64,000 nucleotides of DNA, from positions 465,057 through 529,056 of the forward strand of contig NC_041679.1 in NCBI RefSeq assembly GCF_900005765.1, read 5' to 3'. Under the pieces are notes generated by a model that had not been told where the DNA came from, ran no database searches, and was given only the letters and a program-made list of their open reading frames with translations. How positions within the stretch are numbered: position 1 is the first letter of the stretch; the number at the start of each line of letters is the position of its first letter. Shown one piece after another: positions 10,982 through 23,800 of this stretch. Position numbers and translations under genes: made by a program. This stretch comes from Plasmodium relictum. Its lineage: Eukaryota; Apicomplexa; Aconoidasida; Haemosporida; Plasmodiidae.

Positions 10982-12682
10982 ATGTCAAGTTGGAGTTTTT
11001 TTAATGAATATTTAAATTGGTTTAATAATTCTAGTGATAATAAAAATGAAAAAATAAAAAAAAATGATTTGTTGCAAAAAGATGAAAATAAAATAAAATG
11101 TGTTAGAAAGTATAAACCAGAAGAAAAGGAAAATCAAAATGATAAACAAAATAATAGCACTAAAAATAAAATCAGTAAAGATACGGAGAGTAGTAAATAT
11201 GAAGATAAAAAAAATAAAGATAATAACTTTTTCAATCAGTTAGGTATATCAAATTGGATACCAAGTTATGATACTCAAATTTATAATGATTATAAAAAAG
11301 GGTATTATTTAGATAAGGAAGCAAAAGAAATATTGTCAAAAAAAACTTCAAAAAAAAGTAATGTGATAAAAATAGGTGCTGATAATACTCACATGAATGA
11401 ATTCTCATCTTCTGATGCTTCTAATCTATGTGTCGATACAACATACTATGATATACTGAATGTAAGTCCTAACTCAAAATTAAGTGAAATTAAAACTAGT
11501 TACTATAAATTAGCATTAAAGTATCATCCTGATAAAAATTCGAATGATCCTGAAGCAAAAATGAAATTTCAAAAAATAAATGAAGCATATCAGGTTCTAG
11601 GTGATGAAGAGAGAAGAATGAAATATAATAAATATGGTTTAAATGCTACAAAAGATATGATTTTAATTGATCCATCTATTTTTTTTATGATGCTGTTCAG
11701 TTCAGAAGAGTTATCTGATTACACAGGAACTTTAAGAATCGCCTTTTTTGTTCAGCTAGCATTTGAAGGGAACATGTCTATTGAAGATGTACGATCATCA
11801 AATGAAGTAATGATGAATGAAATGGAAATTGAACAAAAAAAAAGAGAAGTAGAACTAGCCCTTTTATTAAGAACAAGATTACAACCATATGTAGATGGTG
11901 ATAATAGGTGGAATGATAAAATGGAAAAAGAAATTAAGGGATTACTAGATTCATCTTTTTCTAGTTCTATTTTAGAATCAATAGGATGGACATATGAAAA
12001 TGTTTCTACTTCTTATATAGCTGAAGTAACAACCTTATGGGGTGTAGGTGCTACAGTAGCAAATATTCAAGCAGCTAGTAGAACAATAGGAAATACGTTT
12101 TGCGCAGCAAAATCTATGATTAACACTGTCGTTACTATTAAAGATTTTTCATTAAACAACGAAAAAATGAACTCGATCAAAGAAAAAAAAGAAAACAATA
12201 AAAATATTAATAATATTAATAATAATAATAAAGATAATAATAACGGTGATGGGAATACTAATATTGATAATAATAATAATACCAGTAATGATCATATCCC
12301 TTTAATAGACAAAGAAGAAAATAAAGCATTAGGAGTTATCATAAAAAATGTACTAACGCTAGTTTTATGGGATATAGAATCGACTGTTAGACAGGCTGCT
12401 GATAAAGTTATTCGAGATGAAGGAGTAGATTTAGAAACTAGATTAAAAAGAGCTGAAGGTATGAAGATTTTAGGAAAACTAATGCAAAAATGGTCAAAAA
12501 TTCAAAAAAATATAAATGATGCTAATGAAATTGATGCTACTAAACTTTTAGAAACAGCCATTATCAAAGCATCAAAGATGACTAATGATGAGGATGAAGA
12601 GGATCCAGGAAAAAAAAAAGATGAAAAAAAAAATATTTATAAATATGAATATACAAATGAAGAACAAAATATTGAAAAATAA
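10982..12682 (+). CDS. DnaJ (HSP40) co-chaperone with DnaJ-X-like C-terminal region
   Basis: J-domain proteins stimulate HSP70 ATPase activity and hand over clients. The single exon encodes 566 residues from the ATG at 10982 (MSSWSFFNEYL); the frame is open slightly upstream but has no earlier ATG. The J domain spans about residues 152-222 (TTYYDILNVSPNSKLSEI to YNKYGL) with the HPD motif intact (YHPDKN, about 182-184). There is no Gly/Phe region and no CxxCxGxG zinc finger, so this is a class C (type III) J protein. The region after the J domain (FFMMLFSSEELSDYTGTL and on) resembles the DnaJ-X domain of Caj1-like proteins. An Asn-rich insert near residues 404-440 splits that region, and its conserved second half resumes at IPLIDKEENKALG. 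No signal peptide or export motif was seen, so it is probably cytosolic; the client is unknown. Confidence 0.92.
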   Translation: MSSWSFFNEYLNWFNNSSDNKNEKIKKNDLLQKDENKIKCVRKYKPEEKENQNDKQNNSTKNKISKDTESSKYEDKKNKDNNFFNQLGISNWIPSYDTQIYNDYKKGYYLDKEAKEILSKKTSKKSNVIKIGADNTHMNEFSSSDASNLCVDTTYYDILNVSPNSKLSEIKTSYYKLALKYHPDKNSNDPEAKMKFQKINEAYQVLGDEERRMKYNKYGLNATKDMILIDPSIFFMMLFSSEELSDYTGTLRIAFFVQLAFEGNMSIEDVRSSNEVMMNEMEIEQKKREVELALLLRTRLQPYVDGDNRWNDKMEKEIKGLLDSSFSSSILESIGWTYENVSTSYIAEVTTLWGVGATVANIQAASRTIGNTFCAAKSMINTVVTIKDFSLNNEKMNSIKEKKENNKNINNINNNNKDNNNGDGNTNIDNNNNTSNDHIPLIDKEENKALGVIIKNVLTLVLWDIESTVRQAADKVIRDEGVDLETRLKRAEGMKILGKLMQKWSKIQKNINDANEIDATKLLETAIIKASKMTNDEDEEDPGKKKDEKKNIYKYEYTNEEQNIEK

Positions 12683-13625
12683 GGAAAAAAATAGAATAAA
12701 ATAAAAATTAATAATCAATATTCTAAAATGTACAAATGAGTACAGCAAAAATCTTAAGCAGAGGGTGAAAAAAAGCTACAGGAAAAATTATATAAAATTG
12801 AATATTTATTAATATTAATGTTGAAATGCAGAAGAATTAGAAAACTTAAGACAAAAAAAAAAAATAAAAAAAAAAAAAGAAAAGAAAAAAAAAAAAATAG
12901 TATGATTATGATGAAAAAAGATGGAACAATGAAGCGATGTTAAGGAACATTTATAAATATTGGCATAAAAATAAAAAATAAGAAAAATTACTTAAAAGAA
13001 ATAGTAAAAAATAAGTAATGCAAAATATTAAAATAATAATATAAAAAGTAAAATTATAGTAAAATAAGAGAACTTTCCATTTTTTAAGAATATTCACATA
13101 AAAAATATATATTTAATTTGGATTTTAAAAAATATTAATTTTTTTTCATTTTCTTTTTTTTCTTATATCATAATTTTCTTTTAGTATTACGTTGTTTTTA
13201 TTAATCTGTATCTCATTTTTTAATTATTTTGTATTAAATTTTAAATTATTGTTTATTATTCTTATTTATTATATCACAGAAATTTTAACCTTTTTTTCTT
13301 TTTTTTTTAATATTTTTTAAAAAATGTTTTGCTTGTTTTGTTTAAATTATCGTTTTTTTTTTTTAATTATTTAATTTTTACCTGTAACATTATTTAATAT
13401 ATATTTTTTTTTATCATAATTATTATTCCTAATAATGTTATATGTTATTTGATTTAATATAAATTTTGTTTATTTTTTAATATAACACAGCAATATAGAC
13501 AATATATTTTTTTTTTCTTTATTATTAATATTACTTCTGTTGTTTTTATTAAATACGGGTATCACTATGTTATACTTACTTGAATTTCTATCCATCTATT
13601 AAAAAAGAAATAGGTACTCAATGTT
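12683..13625. other. Convergent intergenic region between DnaJ and ALG13
   Basis: Two 3' ends face each other across about 940 bp. The left half is A-rich (3' UTR of the plus gene) and the right half is T-rich (3' UTR of the minus gene), a strand-composition flip expected for convergent transcripts. No RNA gene or coding frame was found. Confidence 0.5.
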
Positions 13626-14135
13626 TTATTTATTCATTAAAACTTTTAAATCTTGTAAAAAATTTTGAACGTTAGGTTTTGGGAGTATCTTATATTTTTT
13701 TTTTAAACATATGTGTATATTGTCTTTTAAAGTATTTAAATCTTTACACATTTCTAAATAGTTGCAAGAATACATATATTCAGCAAATTCCATTTGATGA
13801 TTATTCATTAAATTTGTATTAACAACAATCAATATTTTTTTTTTTTTTCTTAAACATTCAATTGTTGTTCCTGCACCTGCATGACTTAAAATTAAATCAG
13901 CTCTTTCATAAAAATCATCCAAACTGTTTTTAAATGTAAAATAGTTTACCTTTTTTAAGAAATTATTATCTTCTTTATTTTTATATATTAATTTAGGTAC
14001 ATATGTACCATTTCCTATCTGTATAGTCATATATTCAAATCCCTTTTTTTTTAAAAAAAAATGAAATTCTTCATTGTCGATAAATTCAATTAATTCATCA
14101 AATTTTGTTGATCCAACTGTAACAAATAAATACAT
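13626..14135 (-). CDS. ALG13: UDP-GlcNAc transferase subunit ALG13
   Basis: ALG13 is the catalytic half of the ALG13/ALG14 complex, which adds the second GlcNAc to GlcNAc-PP-dolichol on the cytosolic face of the ER. Plasmodium is known to make very short N-glycans, and this enzyme fits that truncated pathway. The protein is 169 residues from the ATG at 14135 and opens with the family start MYLFVTVGSTKFDELI. The GT28-type sugar-nucleotide motif SHAGAGTTIECL (residues 84-95) and LMNNHQMEFA (109-118) are intact. The frame stays open for 25 codons upstream (to 14210), but those residues are a Lys/Ile/Tyr-rich run unlike any ALG13 N-terminus, so I start at MYLF. ALG13 alone has no membrane segment and needs ALG14, which is not in this window. 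Confidence 0.93.
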   Translation of the reverse strand: MYLFVTVGSTKFDELIEFIDNEEFHFFLKKKGFEYMTIQIGNGTYVPKLIYKNKEDNNFLKKVNYFTFKNSLDDFYERADLILSHAGAGTTIECLRKKKKILIVVNTNLMNNHQMEFAEYMYSCNYLEMCKDLNTLKDNIHICLKKKYKILPKPNVQNFLQDLKVLMNK

Positions 14136-15825
14136 ATCTGTATATATATATTTATATATATATATTTTAGGTAAGAAAAAAATATAAATATCCTTTTTTT
14201 TTTTTATCATAATCTTATAAATTATATCTCTCTGTAAATAAAATGCCCATACATCCTAAATAACTATTTTTCATTTTTTTTTTAAATATCATATTTCTTA
14301 TAGTATTTATTTTTATTTTATTTTTTTTATTACATTTGTCCTTTTCATGTAATGTTATATGTTTAACAGAATTTTATATAAAATTATCTTTTTTTAGTCT
14401 TCTGAAAAATTTGCATATATTTTATTTACAATATCTATAGAGAGAAATATTGCAATATAAATATTAAAATTTTATATCCATTTAAATTTTATGTTAATTT
14501 ATATAAAAAAAATTTATATAATTGCATTTTTATTTTTTTTTTTTATTACATTTCAAAATACTAATATATATATATATATATATATATATTGGAAGAAATA
14601 AGAATATTAAAAGACAAAATATATTAATTTAGTAATAATATTTTGTAACATATTTTAAAACAGAAATAATTTTATTTATCTTTAGACATATATCTTTTTT
14701 TTATTTTATTTTATTTTATTTTTTTTGTTATAATAAATTTGTAAATAAAGATTTTTTGAAACAAAAAAAAAATGTGTGCATCTTTTTTCTAATTAAAGAA
14801 AACACAATTTAAATAAAAATTTTACGTGAAATTTGAAAATTCATGATTATTAAAAAAAACAAGAACATTAGAATAAATAATATTTTGAATAATATTAATC
14901 TTACATTTTTTTATATAATATATATCAATTTTTATTTACTTTTATATCACTATCTACATCATTATTTTTCAATAAGAAATACGATATTTAACACGTTAAT
15001 TCTTTTTCCTTTAATTTTAAACCATATTTTCTATGATATAACTTTTATAGTAATATATCTTTTTGTTTTTCATGTTATATATATATATATTTTTGTCTTG
15101 ATTTTAAATAAAAATATTTTTAAAAAATTATAAAGGTCAATTTTTTTATACTTAAAGTATTTCACATTTTCTTTTTTTTTTTTGGTATATTGTAATATAT
15201 CCACTGAAATATAAAAGGTGAAATAAGTATAATACATATTTTTAAGTAATTATATTTTATTATTTTTTAGAATAATTTTGATATTTCATTCTACATTTAT
15301 TTCCTTTTTATGTGTATATATAAATATATTTGTATTTAAATGTATATATATGCATACATGTTTTTTTTTTTTATCTGTAAATATACAAAGTTACAATTTG
15401 TAATAATAAAAAAAAAAATGTTGTAAAATTTCAAAAAATATTTTGATTAATTCTCCCTTTAAACGATTTCTATGAATTTTTTTTTTTATAATTTTATATT
15501 TTTTTATTTTTCAAATATTTTTACGAATCTTTTATATTTTGTCTACATCTACACCAACTATTTTATATATCAAAAAAAAAAAAATTTTTAAAACTAAAAG
15601 ATTATTTCCCAAATTTCATAAAAAAATTAAAAATTAGGATTTTTAAACATAATCACTTTTTTTTGTATTTTTATATAAATAAATAAAATAACAAAATCAG
15701 AAAAATTATTACAAAATTGACTCAATATAATTTAAAATGTTCTTTTAGATTTATTATAAAATTAAATATGCATATAAATTCCTTCGTTTTTATATTATGA
15801 AATATATTTAGTATGATTCAAAAAA
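14136..15825. promoter_or_regulatory. Divergent intergenic region between ALG13 and ferlin
   Basis: This 1.7-kb region lies between two outward-facing genes and should carry both promoters. It is AT-rich with a TA microsatellite near 14562-14590 and poly(T)/poly(A) runs. A plus-strand open frame at 14843-15133 encodes only Ile/Phe/Tyr-rich residues with no family resemblance, and I treat it as chance. Confidence 0.5.
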
Positions 15826-18800
15826 ATGAACATAGCTAAAAAAACTCAATATAATATAAAAGTAGATATCCATGAAGTAAAAGATTTAAGTTTTCGTGAA
15901 AGCGCGAATGAAAAAGAAATAATACCTAATCCGTATGTTGAAGTAACAGTAAACGATGAAAAGAAAAGTACACCAAAAAAAAATCAAGCAGTAAATGTTG
16001 TATATAACACTTCGTTTAATTTTTCTATGGACTTAACAGATTATCATTTTCAAAGAACAAGTGTTGATGTATGTGTTTTGCATAAATACACAATTCAAAG
16101 TGCATTGATAGGTAAATGCTCTTTTAGTTTAAATTATGTATATTCAAAAATTCAGCATTGGTTATATAGAATATGGGTTAAATTAAGGAACCCAGATTTG
16201 CCATCAGATGATGTAGGGTTCCTATTAATATCTGTAGGAGTATATGGTCCAGGTGACTCTATACCAATTGTTAATGACAGCGTAAAAACAAATATTAATG
16301 AAGAAATATGTACAAATAAGGGTTTAGATATTCATATTACTCATTATGATTTATGTATCAATATTTTTAGGGGACAAGACATTGAATTAATGAGTAGCAG
16401 TTCCTTATTTTCAAATGTTTTAGAACCATATGTAAAAGTCTCTCATAATGGATTCGAAGAATGTACTAAAGTTATAAGAAATGATCCAAATCCTGTCTGG
16501 AATTTAAGTGTGCATCTACCAACTTGTACACCATGTTACGACAATAATATTATCATTGAACTTATAAATGGAGAACATAATGGAGTAGTTATTTTTAGTA
16601 TACTTTTAGATTTTTTTGAAATATTAAAAAGAGAATTATTGCCAAGGTGGTTTAATATTTATTATAATCCTCAAAATCAAATAATTGCAAGGAGCAGTGT
16701 GCATACACAAAATGTGGGAGTAACTACAAACCCCAATACAGCCATTGCTACTAATACCATAGGAAACTATCTTTTCTCAGCAACAGCTGAAAAGTTTTTT
16801 AAAAATGCTACTCAAGGAATTAACATCAATGATATATTAGGTGTAACAAAAGTACAAAATATGTTCACTGATGATAGTTTAAGAGAATCTTATTTATATG
16901 GAGGTAGAATTTTTTTAAGTGTTAATGCTACCAAAACACATTCACCTGGTCCTATCTGTATTAAGTCAGCCAGGGTAGAACCAGATCCTCCTAATAAAGA
17001 ATATATTTTTTGTGCCGACATTTATGAAATATTATCCGTTCGTAATAATAAAGCAGTTATTTATGATAATATCAATGAAAAAGGTAATTATAATAATAAT
17101 TGTGATGCTAATGGAGATAGTATTATTTGTGTATGTGGTTTAGGACCACATAAATTAAAGACTCCTCCTTTACTACCTAATGAAGTAGGTTCTTATGTGT
17201 TAAATGAAAATGCAGGAAGAATCGATGAATTTCGGATATTTTTACCACAGAATAACAATGAACAAATTTACGATATTTTTTTATATATATATGTTAAATC
17301 AAATTTAGCTATGACCGACTGGATTACTAATAGAAGAAATATTTACAATAGTGTTATGAGTAATGATTACGATTCTGCTGATATAAATAAACTTCATGGA
17401 CTAGATAAAATGAGTTCCATCAATAAAGGAGTCGAAGATGTTTTTAATGATGTGGAACTTTTGAACAATTATAAATTAAAAAGTTATGTACGTATACCAT
17501 ACAAGTATTTATTACATAATGAAAATAAGCCCAAATGGTTTATGATGAAAAATATAGAAACCAATGCACATGAATATAACATATCCTTTTTTGCAAATTT
17601 GATACCATTTCAATCCTATAAAAAAAGACCACAAAGATTAGAATATAAACTATCCCGTTATTTTTTCCGTGCCTTAATATACGAAGGGTTACATTTTCCT
17701 GCAAAAGGATATGATGCTTTCCCTGATCCTTATATTAAAGTAGAACTAGCTGGACAAACTATTAAAACAAGCACTATTTTGCATACTCTTAACCCTAATT
17801 ATTACGAAGCTTATGAGGTAGAAGTTATTTTACCTACCAATTTAAATTTAGCCCCTGATATATCTATAGAAGCATTATCTGTTAATAAATCCTTTTTATA
17901 TAATGATGATATTTTGTTAGGTTCTTGCACATATCCTATAATGAAAGTTCCTGTAGAATGGAAAAAATCTCCTATTTGGATTAATTTAAAATCTTCTCAA
18001 TATAAAAAATGCAAAGCGAAGTTGCTTGTTGCTTTTGAATTGGTACCAAGAGAAAAAGTTCTAGATGACACATATCCATTTTATGATGATATTAGGCCAT
18101 CCACCTTGCCTGGTCATGTATCCTTATTTTTAATTGGTATAAGAATGTTTAAACCCTTAAAAGATCCATCCGTAACAGTTTGTTTTGGTAGAGATGTCGA
18201 TGATACATCTCAATTTCTTTGGCATGAAACGACTAATAAAGTGATATCAGGAAAAGAAGGAAATTGGAACTTTTTAAAATATTTTTCATTAGATGTTGCT
18301 CTACCTAAGAGAATGCAGCATCATAGTTTTTTAGAAGTTAGAGTTGAAGATAGAGTATTAAATAATGGATTTACAGGGGCAGGTGGCAATAACACATATT
18401 CTGTAAATGCAACAAATAATAATCTTTTAATTGGAACTGCTTATATTACTTTAAATCCACTACTCCCATGGCTTGACCAATATGAAAAGAATGAATGTGT
18501 TGAATTATTCAAGATGCACTTACTTGAAGAAGTTTTAATAGAAGATGCAGAAAAAGCAAGAAAATCTTATAACAGTGCATTAATATATAAAAAAAGTTCA
18601 ATTTTGTCAAAGAAATTGTCCAATGAAAATTTTGAACTCCAAGGGCAAGAAGAAGATAATCACGAATTTAATGATTTAACATTGAACGTTTTAGAAGAAA
18701 ATCCAGAATATCCTGAAGAAGATGAAGAAGAAAAAATTAATAAAGAAGTTAATGAAAAAAATCAGGACACTGAAAAGAAAAAGTCTAAGAAAAATAGTAA

Positions 18801-20768
18801 AAAAAAGGACGGAAATAAAGATGACAATACTAATGATCTTAGAAAAAAAAGAAAAAAAAATTGGAAGAAATATACAAATAATGAGTATGTACCATATAAT
18901 GATCCTGATTTTGCAAATGTACGTATTGAGGAAACATTAGAGCATGTACGTTTCAAAGCAAATGAATGTACAGATGATGTTTATACAAATATTGAGGAAC
19001 AAGAAAGCATATGCGAAAATAATACAGGTGATAAAAAAACAAAATTAAGAGATATTAATTTTTTTAAGGGAAAAAATGATGATAAAGCAAAAAATGTATG
19101 TAAACAACATAGAACCATATATGGATTTAATGAAGAAATGTTAAATTTTCAACTATCTTTAGCCGATGAAGATGAACAAGAAGAAATTCAAAGAGACGAA
19201 ATGCTATATGAATATGAAGTCGATATGAATGTTGATGATTTACCATATTTAAGAGCAACAATCTTCAGATGCACAGATTCGGGAATACCTGAAGCTGTTG
19301 GCTATTTAAAATATATATGCAATGTTTATGATGAGAAAACAATGAATTTAAAGAAGGAAATGATGAAAAAATGTGATGATTTAGTAAGTGAATATAAATT
19401 AACAAGAAATTTAGTAGTCAGAGCATATATTATTCAAGCAAGAGGCCTAAATCCTTCATCTGGTGCAACCGATATAACTACATATATATGGATTAAAAAC
19501 AGTAATGAAGTAACTAATATACCTGGTGGGTTATCTCATAATATTAAAGATACTGGGCACACAAAAAAGCAAGGATATAAACCAGAATTTAATAGATGCT
19601 ATCAGTTATTATGTTCCTTTCCAGATGAATCGATTGTACAAGTTTGTATTATGAATCAAGGATCTTTATCTGATGAAATTATAGGTTATACGTATATTGA
19701 CATGGAAGATAGATATTTTAATCAAAAAATAAGACAATTAATGATTGATGATGCTATGCCTATAGAATTAAGATCTTTAAAATTAGAAAATAGCACAATT
19801 TCTCATGGGTCCCTAAGATGCTGGTTTGAAATATTCACTGAGGAATTTGCCCAATTAAATCCAGTTAAGATATTATGTTCTAATGAACCTGATGATTATC
19901 AATTAAGACTTGTTATATGGAAAGTTAGCAATGCAGCAATGGATAATAATTCTACGATTAGTCTATTTGTGCGTTGTATATATACTGATGATGACACTGA
20001 AGATAGTAGAGATACAGATACACATTATAATAGCAAAGATGGAAAAGGAACATTTAATTGGAGATTTGTTTATAATATAAAAATTCCAACAAATGCAACA
20101 AATATTAAAGTACAAATTCATAATTATGCTCTTTTATCTTCTAATGAACCAATAGGTGAAGCAACTTTAGACTTATCTGCACACTTTTATAGAGCAAGAA
20201 AAAAAAAAGGTTTCTATCACATTCCTCGGTATAAAATAAATTATATATATATATATATGTGAACAATATTTTATCATTCAAATAATTTTTTTTTTTTAGA
20301 TTTTGGCTATCTTGTAAGCATCCAGCTCACAAAAATAAGATAAGAGGAAATGTTGAAATAGAGGGATTTATTTTAACAAAATCAGAAGCTGAAATATCTC
20401 CTGTTGGTAATGGAAGAGATGAACCAAATAAAGATCCTTATTTACCTCCAGTAACTGAAAATAGAACATATGTAGATTGGGTTACTATAAACGAAAAATT
20501 TGGAGCTGCAACAGCATCTATTATGTATGGTTTAAAATGGACAGGTACATAATATACATATACTTTTTGATTAAATAGAATTAATTCATATTTAATATAA
20601 AAAAAAAAAATAAAAATCATAAATATTATTTCTATTAATAAAAAAATATAATTTTATAACTAATATAAAAAAAAAAAATTATTATTATTTCATTTTATTT
20701 TAGGTGTATGGATTGTTGTAGCAGTTGTAGTGGTTGGCATATTATTCCTTATATTTTTATTAAAATAA
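15826..20768 (+). CDS. Ferlin: multi-C2-domain, tail-anchored membrane protein
   Basis: Ferlins are large tail-anchored proteins with several C2 domains that act in calcium-triggered membrane fusion; apicomplexan ferlins are linked to secretory-organelle release. The model has three exons (15826-20228, 20300-20544, 20704-20768), giving 1570 residues in frame. C2-like modules lie at about residues 8-120, 178-290, 615-740, 770-900, 1190-1320 and 1355-1470. The ferlin-typical strand YGGRIFLSVNA is near 363-373. The module near 630 keeps Asp residues placed for Ca2+ binding (DAFPDPY and later NDD). A charged Lys/Glu insert sits near 960-1050. Exon 3 encodes the C-terminal membrane anchor (VWIVVAVVVVGILFLIFLLK), leaving almost no lumenal tail. 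The long first frame runs 34 nt past the real exon end, so an annotation stopping there would lose the anchor. Its 3' end lies only 100 bp from the end of DPY19. Confidence 0.94.
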
Positions 20769-20868
20769 AAATTATATATTAACACCCAAGTGTTATTGCA
20801 AAGTTTTATTTTTTAGTAAAAATTAATATATATATTTTCTTGTTTTATTTTTAAATTTGAACTTTTTA
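20769..20868. other. Short convergent gap between ferlin and DPY19
   Basis: The ferlin stop codon (20766-20768) and the DPY19 stop codon (20869-20871 on the minus strand) are separated by only 100 bp. Both 3' UTRs and polyadenylation sites must therefore overlap or extend into the opposite gene. Confidence 0.7.
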
Positions 20869-23800
20869 TTAACGATAAACGTAAAAAAATTTTAAATAAT
20901 CTAAAAAATTTATTTGTCTTTTCTCAAATATATGAAAATTTTGTATTACACATTCATTTAAATAAGATATTCTTTTTATTAAATTCCATAAATTTTTATA
21001 TATATATACATATTGGGGATTTTCTTTTCTACTTTGATATATATATGTTGAATTATGGCACAAAAGTTCAACCAGTGTATCCAAATCTTTTTCATATATA
21101 TATCTTTTTACTATTTTTTCCTTTTCATTTGATACATCCAATTTTAATTTTTCATAATAATATCCATTATCTAATGCAAATAGAATTGTTTCTACGAAAT
21201 CATTTATATTTTTATATAATATAAATAAGTCCTCCTCATTTTTATATAATTTTAACTCTACTAAAAAATAAATGTATGATGATATAATGAATATTTTTCT
21301 AGGTAAAGAAACAAAAGGGACTTGACCAGTTATGTAACTACTTAAATCATCTTTATCTTTTATTATAAGATCAACAGCTTTTCTATATAGTTCATTTGCT
21401 TTCTTTGTATCTTTTAAATCAAAATCATAATATTCTCCTAAATGATAAATTAGATCAACATCTTTATCAAGATAATTATTTTCAACATATTTATATAAAG
21501 TTGAAGATATCATACGATATCCTAGCAAATCTAAAGTAGATCTAGCAACTTCAGCTATATGCAGGGCACATTTGTCATCCGTTCTTTTACATTCATTTAT
21601 CCATGGTTCATAATATTTTATATCTGAATATTTTAATTGATTAAACATTTCGTATGGAGAATTATCTTCTATTATTTCAGGATTAAAATATATAACACTA
21701 TATTTTCCATTACGAAAAAGTGTTTTATAATTTTTATTATCATATAGTATACGACTACAAAATCTCATACTATTCTTATTATTACATTTAGCATAATTAG
21801 AATCGACTTTATCAGAAATTGAAAAAATATTGATATCGCTTCCTGAAGATGCACATCTATAAATACTACTAACAAAATATCTAATTTTATATTTTTCATA
21901 AAAATATCTTTTCGCATCACTAAATGGAAGGCAAGCTGACAACATGTAAAAATCTTGAATCCTTTTACGTAAGCTTGCATCTTCATATTGTGGATGTAAT
22001 ATTAATTTAAAATTTGTACTTGATCTTAAAAAACTGGATGTAGGTATATCTGCCATTATGGGCTCATTTTCTTTAACATTTTTTTTCAGCCAATTAATTA
22101 AATCTATATTTTTATGTAAATTTAGTGGTTCATTCTCTAACATATTTAAATATTCATATTTTGGGAAATATTTCATAAAGGGATAAAAACACCCTAAAAG
22201 ACAGAAGGTATAAATCACTATTTTTGATAATCCAAATTTACTTGACCTGATAAAGAAAAATAAAATGATTTGATAATCGTGAGAAATTGTATTATGAAAA
22301 TACAAAATATTATGAGACAACATATTGTTACAAACATATAAACTATCATATATTAATAAAATAAAAAAAATAAAAAAGTATCTTTGTATATTTATATCTA
22401 ATGAACAGTTATTCATATATTATAAAAGTAAAGTATTTTAATTTTCTTTTTATTTAATAATATTATTATTTTACCTTGAACAGGAAAAATTTATTTTTGT
22501 AAATGAATAAAGATCACTTAAAACGGATGGTGACCCCACTAAGCTACCAAATAAGCACAATAAAGGTAAAGCTAAAACACGGAGTCTAGATATGATTACC
22601 ATTAATAATACATAAAATAAAAGTTGAATTATCAAAAAAATAAATTGAGATTCTAATATTTCATAATTAAAAAATTTTTTTCTCCCTCTATATGTATATG
22701 TAAGATAATTTATGTTATAAATTAAAACAATAATACTGGATAAAATTATATAATCATATAAAGCCGAATCTTTTAACATTTTAAACATAAATTTCGCAAA
22801 AGGATTAAATTCAGTACCTAAACTGTATATCATACTATCAAAATTATGATTAGCTAGATTTAAACGTACTTTTAATAAAGTTAACACATGTGAATCATCT
22901 TTTTCTTGATGAATTACTAACAACCTTAAAATAAAAAATATAAATAAAGATGTTAATCCTTTTCTTAATATGGTCTTAACTTTTTGTAGTAAGTTATATC
23001 TTCTTTTTATTAAATTATCTGTATCACTTTTTTCATTTTCACTATTTATCACATTTTTTATTTCTTCACCATCCTTATATTTTTTTCTATTTCTTACTTT
23101 TTTATCTAAATTAGGATCCTCACACTTATCCTTATTCAGATAATCTAAATTATTTTCACAGTTTTCATCAGAATTCACTTTTTTTTTTTCATATAAATTA
23201 TTAAATAGAATATTCGTGACAATAATGGCAATAAGAACAAAAGGAAAATATGTATATAATAAATATCTTGGGAAAAAGGTTACTATTACTGATAAAATAT
23301 ATGAAGAAAAAAATGTTAGTAATATGTAATTTAATTTTTTTGATATTTTATATTCCAGTAATTCAACTATAAATAAAGCAATTATATGTGTTAATGAAGC
23401 AAAAACAGAAAATTGCCAAAAAATAAAAAAATAAAAAGAAGAGAAAAATAAACATAGGTATTTAAAAAACGAGTTCTAAAAAAAAAAAAAAAAAAAAAAA
23501 TAGACATATATAAATAAAAATTATATAAATTTCTTAATTGTTTTTACAAAAACAATTTCGTTAATATTGTTCTATTATATATATTTATTTATTTATTTTT
23601 AGATATATGTTTTATTCTATTTTGTATATATCTTTCATTTCTTCTACCCATTTTATTTATTTTTTTTCTTTTTTCTTTTTTTTTTTCATGTAAAATAATT
23701 TAATAATTTTTGTTAAAGTTTTATATACTTTTATTTAAAATTTATTACATGTTTTTCCTTAAGAATTATATATAATAGTAGGATATTACACCACATATAA

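Noticed and set aside
14843-15133. Plus-strand hydrophobic open frame of 96 codons
   Set aside because: Ile/Phe/Tyr-rich translation of AT-rich DNA in a divergent promoter region, with no family resemblance and no supporting splice context.
22247-22474. Open minus-strand frame continuing upstream of DPY19 exon 10 (to 22416)
   Set aside because: The conserved DPY19 reading joins exon 9 at 22475 to 22246 in phase; the extra residues have no DPY19 similarity and the stretch is bounded by GT and AG, so it is an intron.
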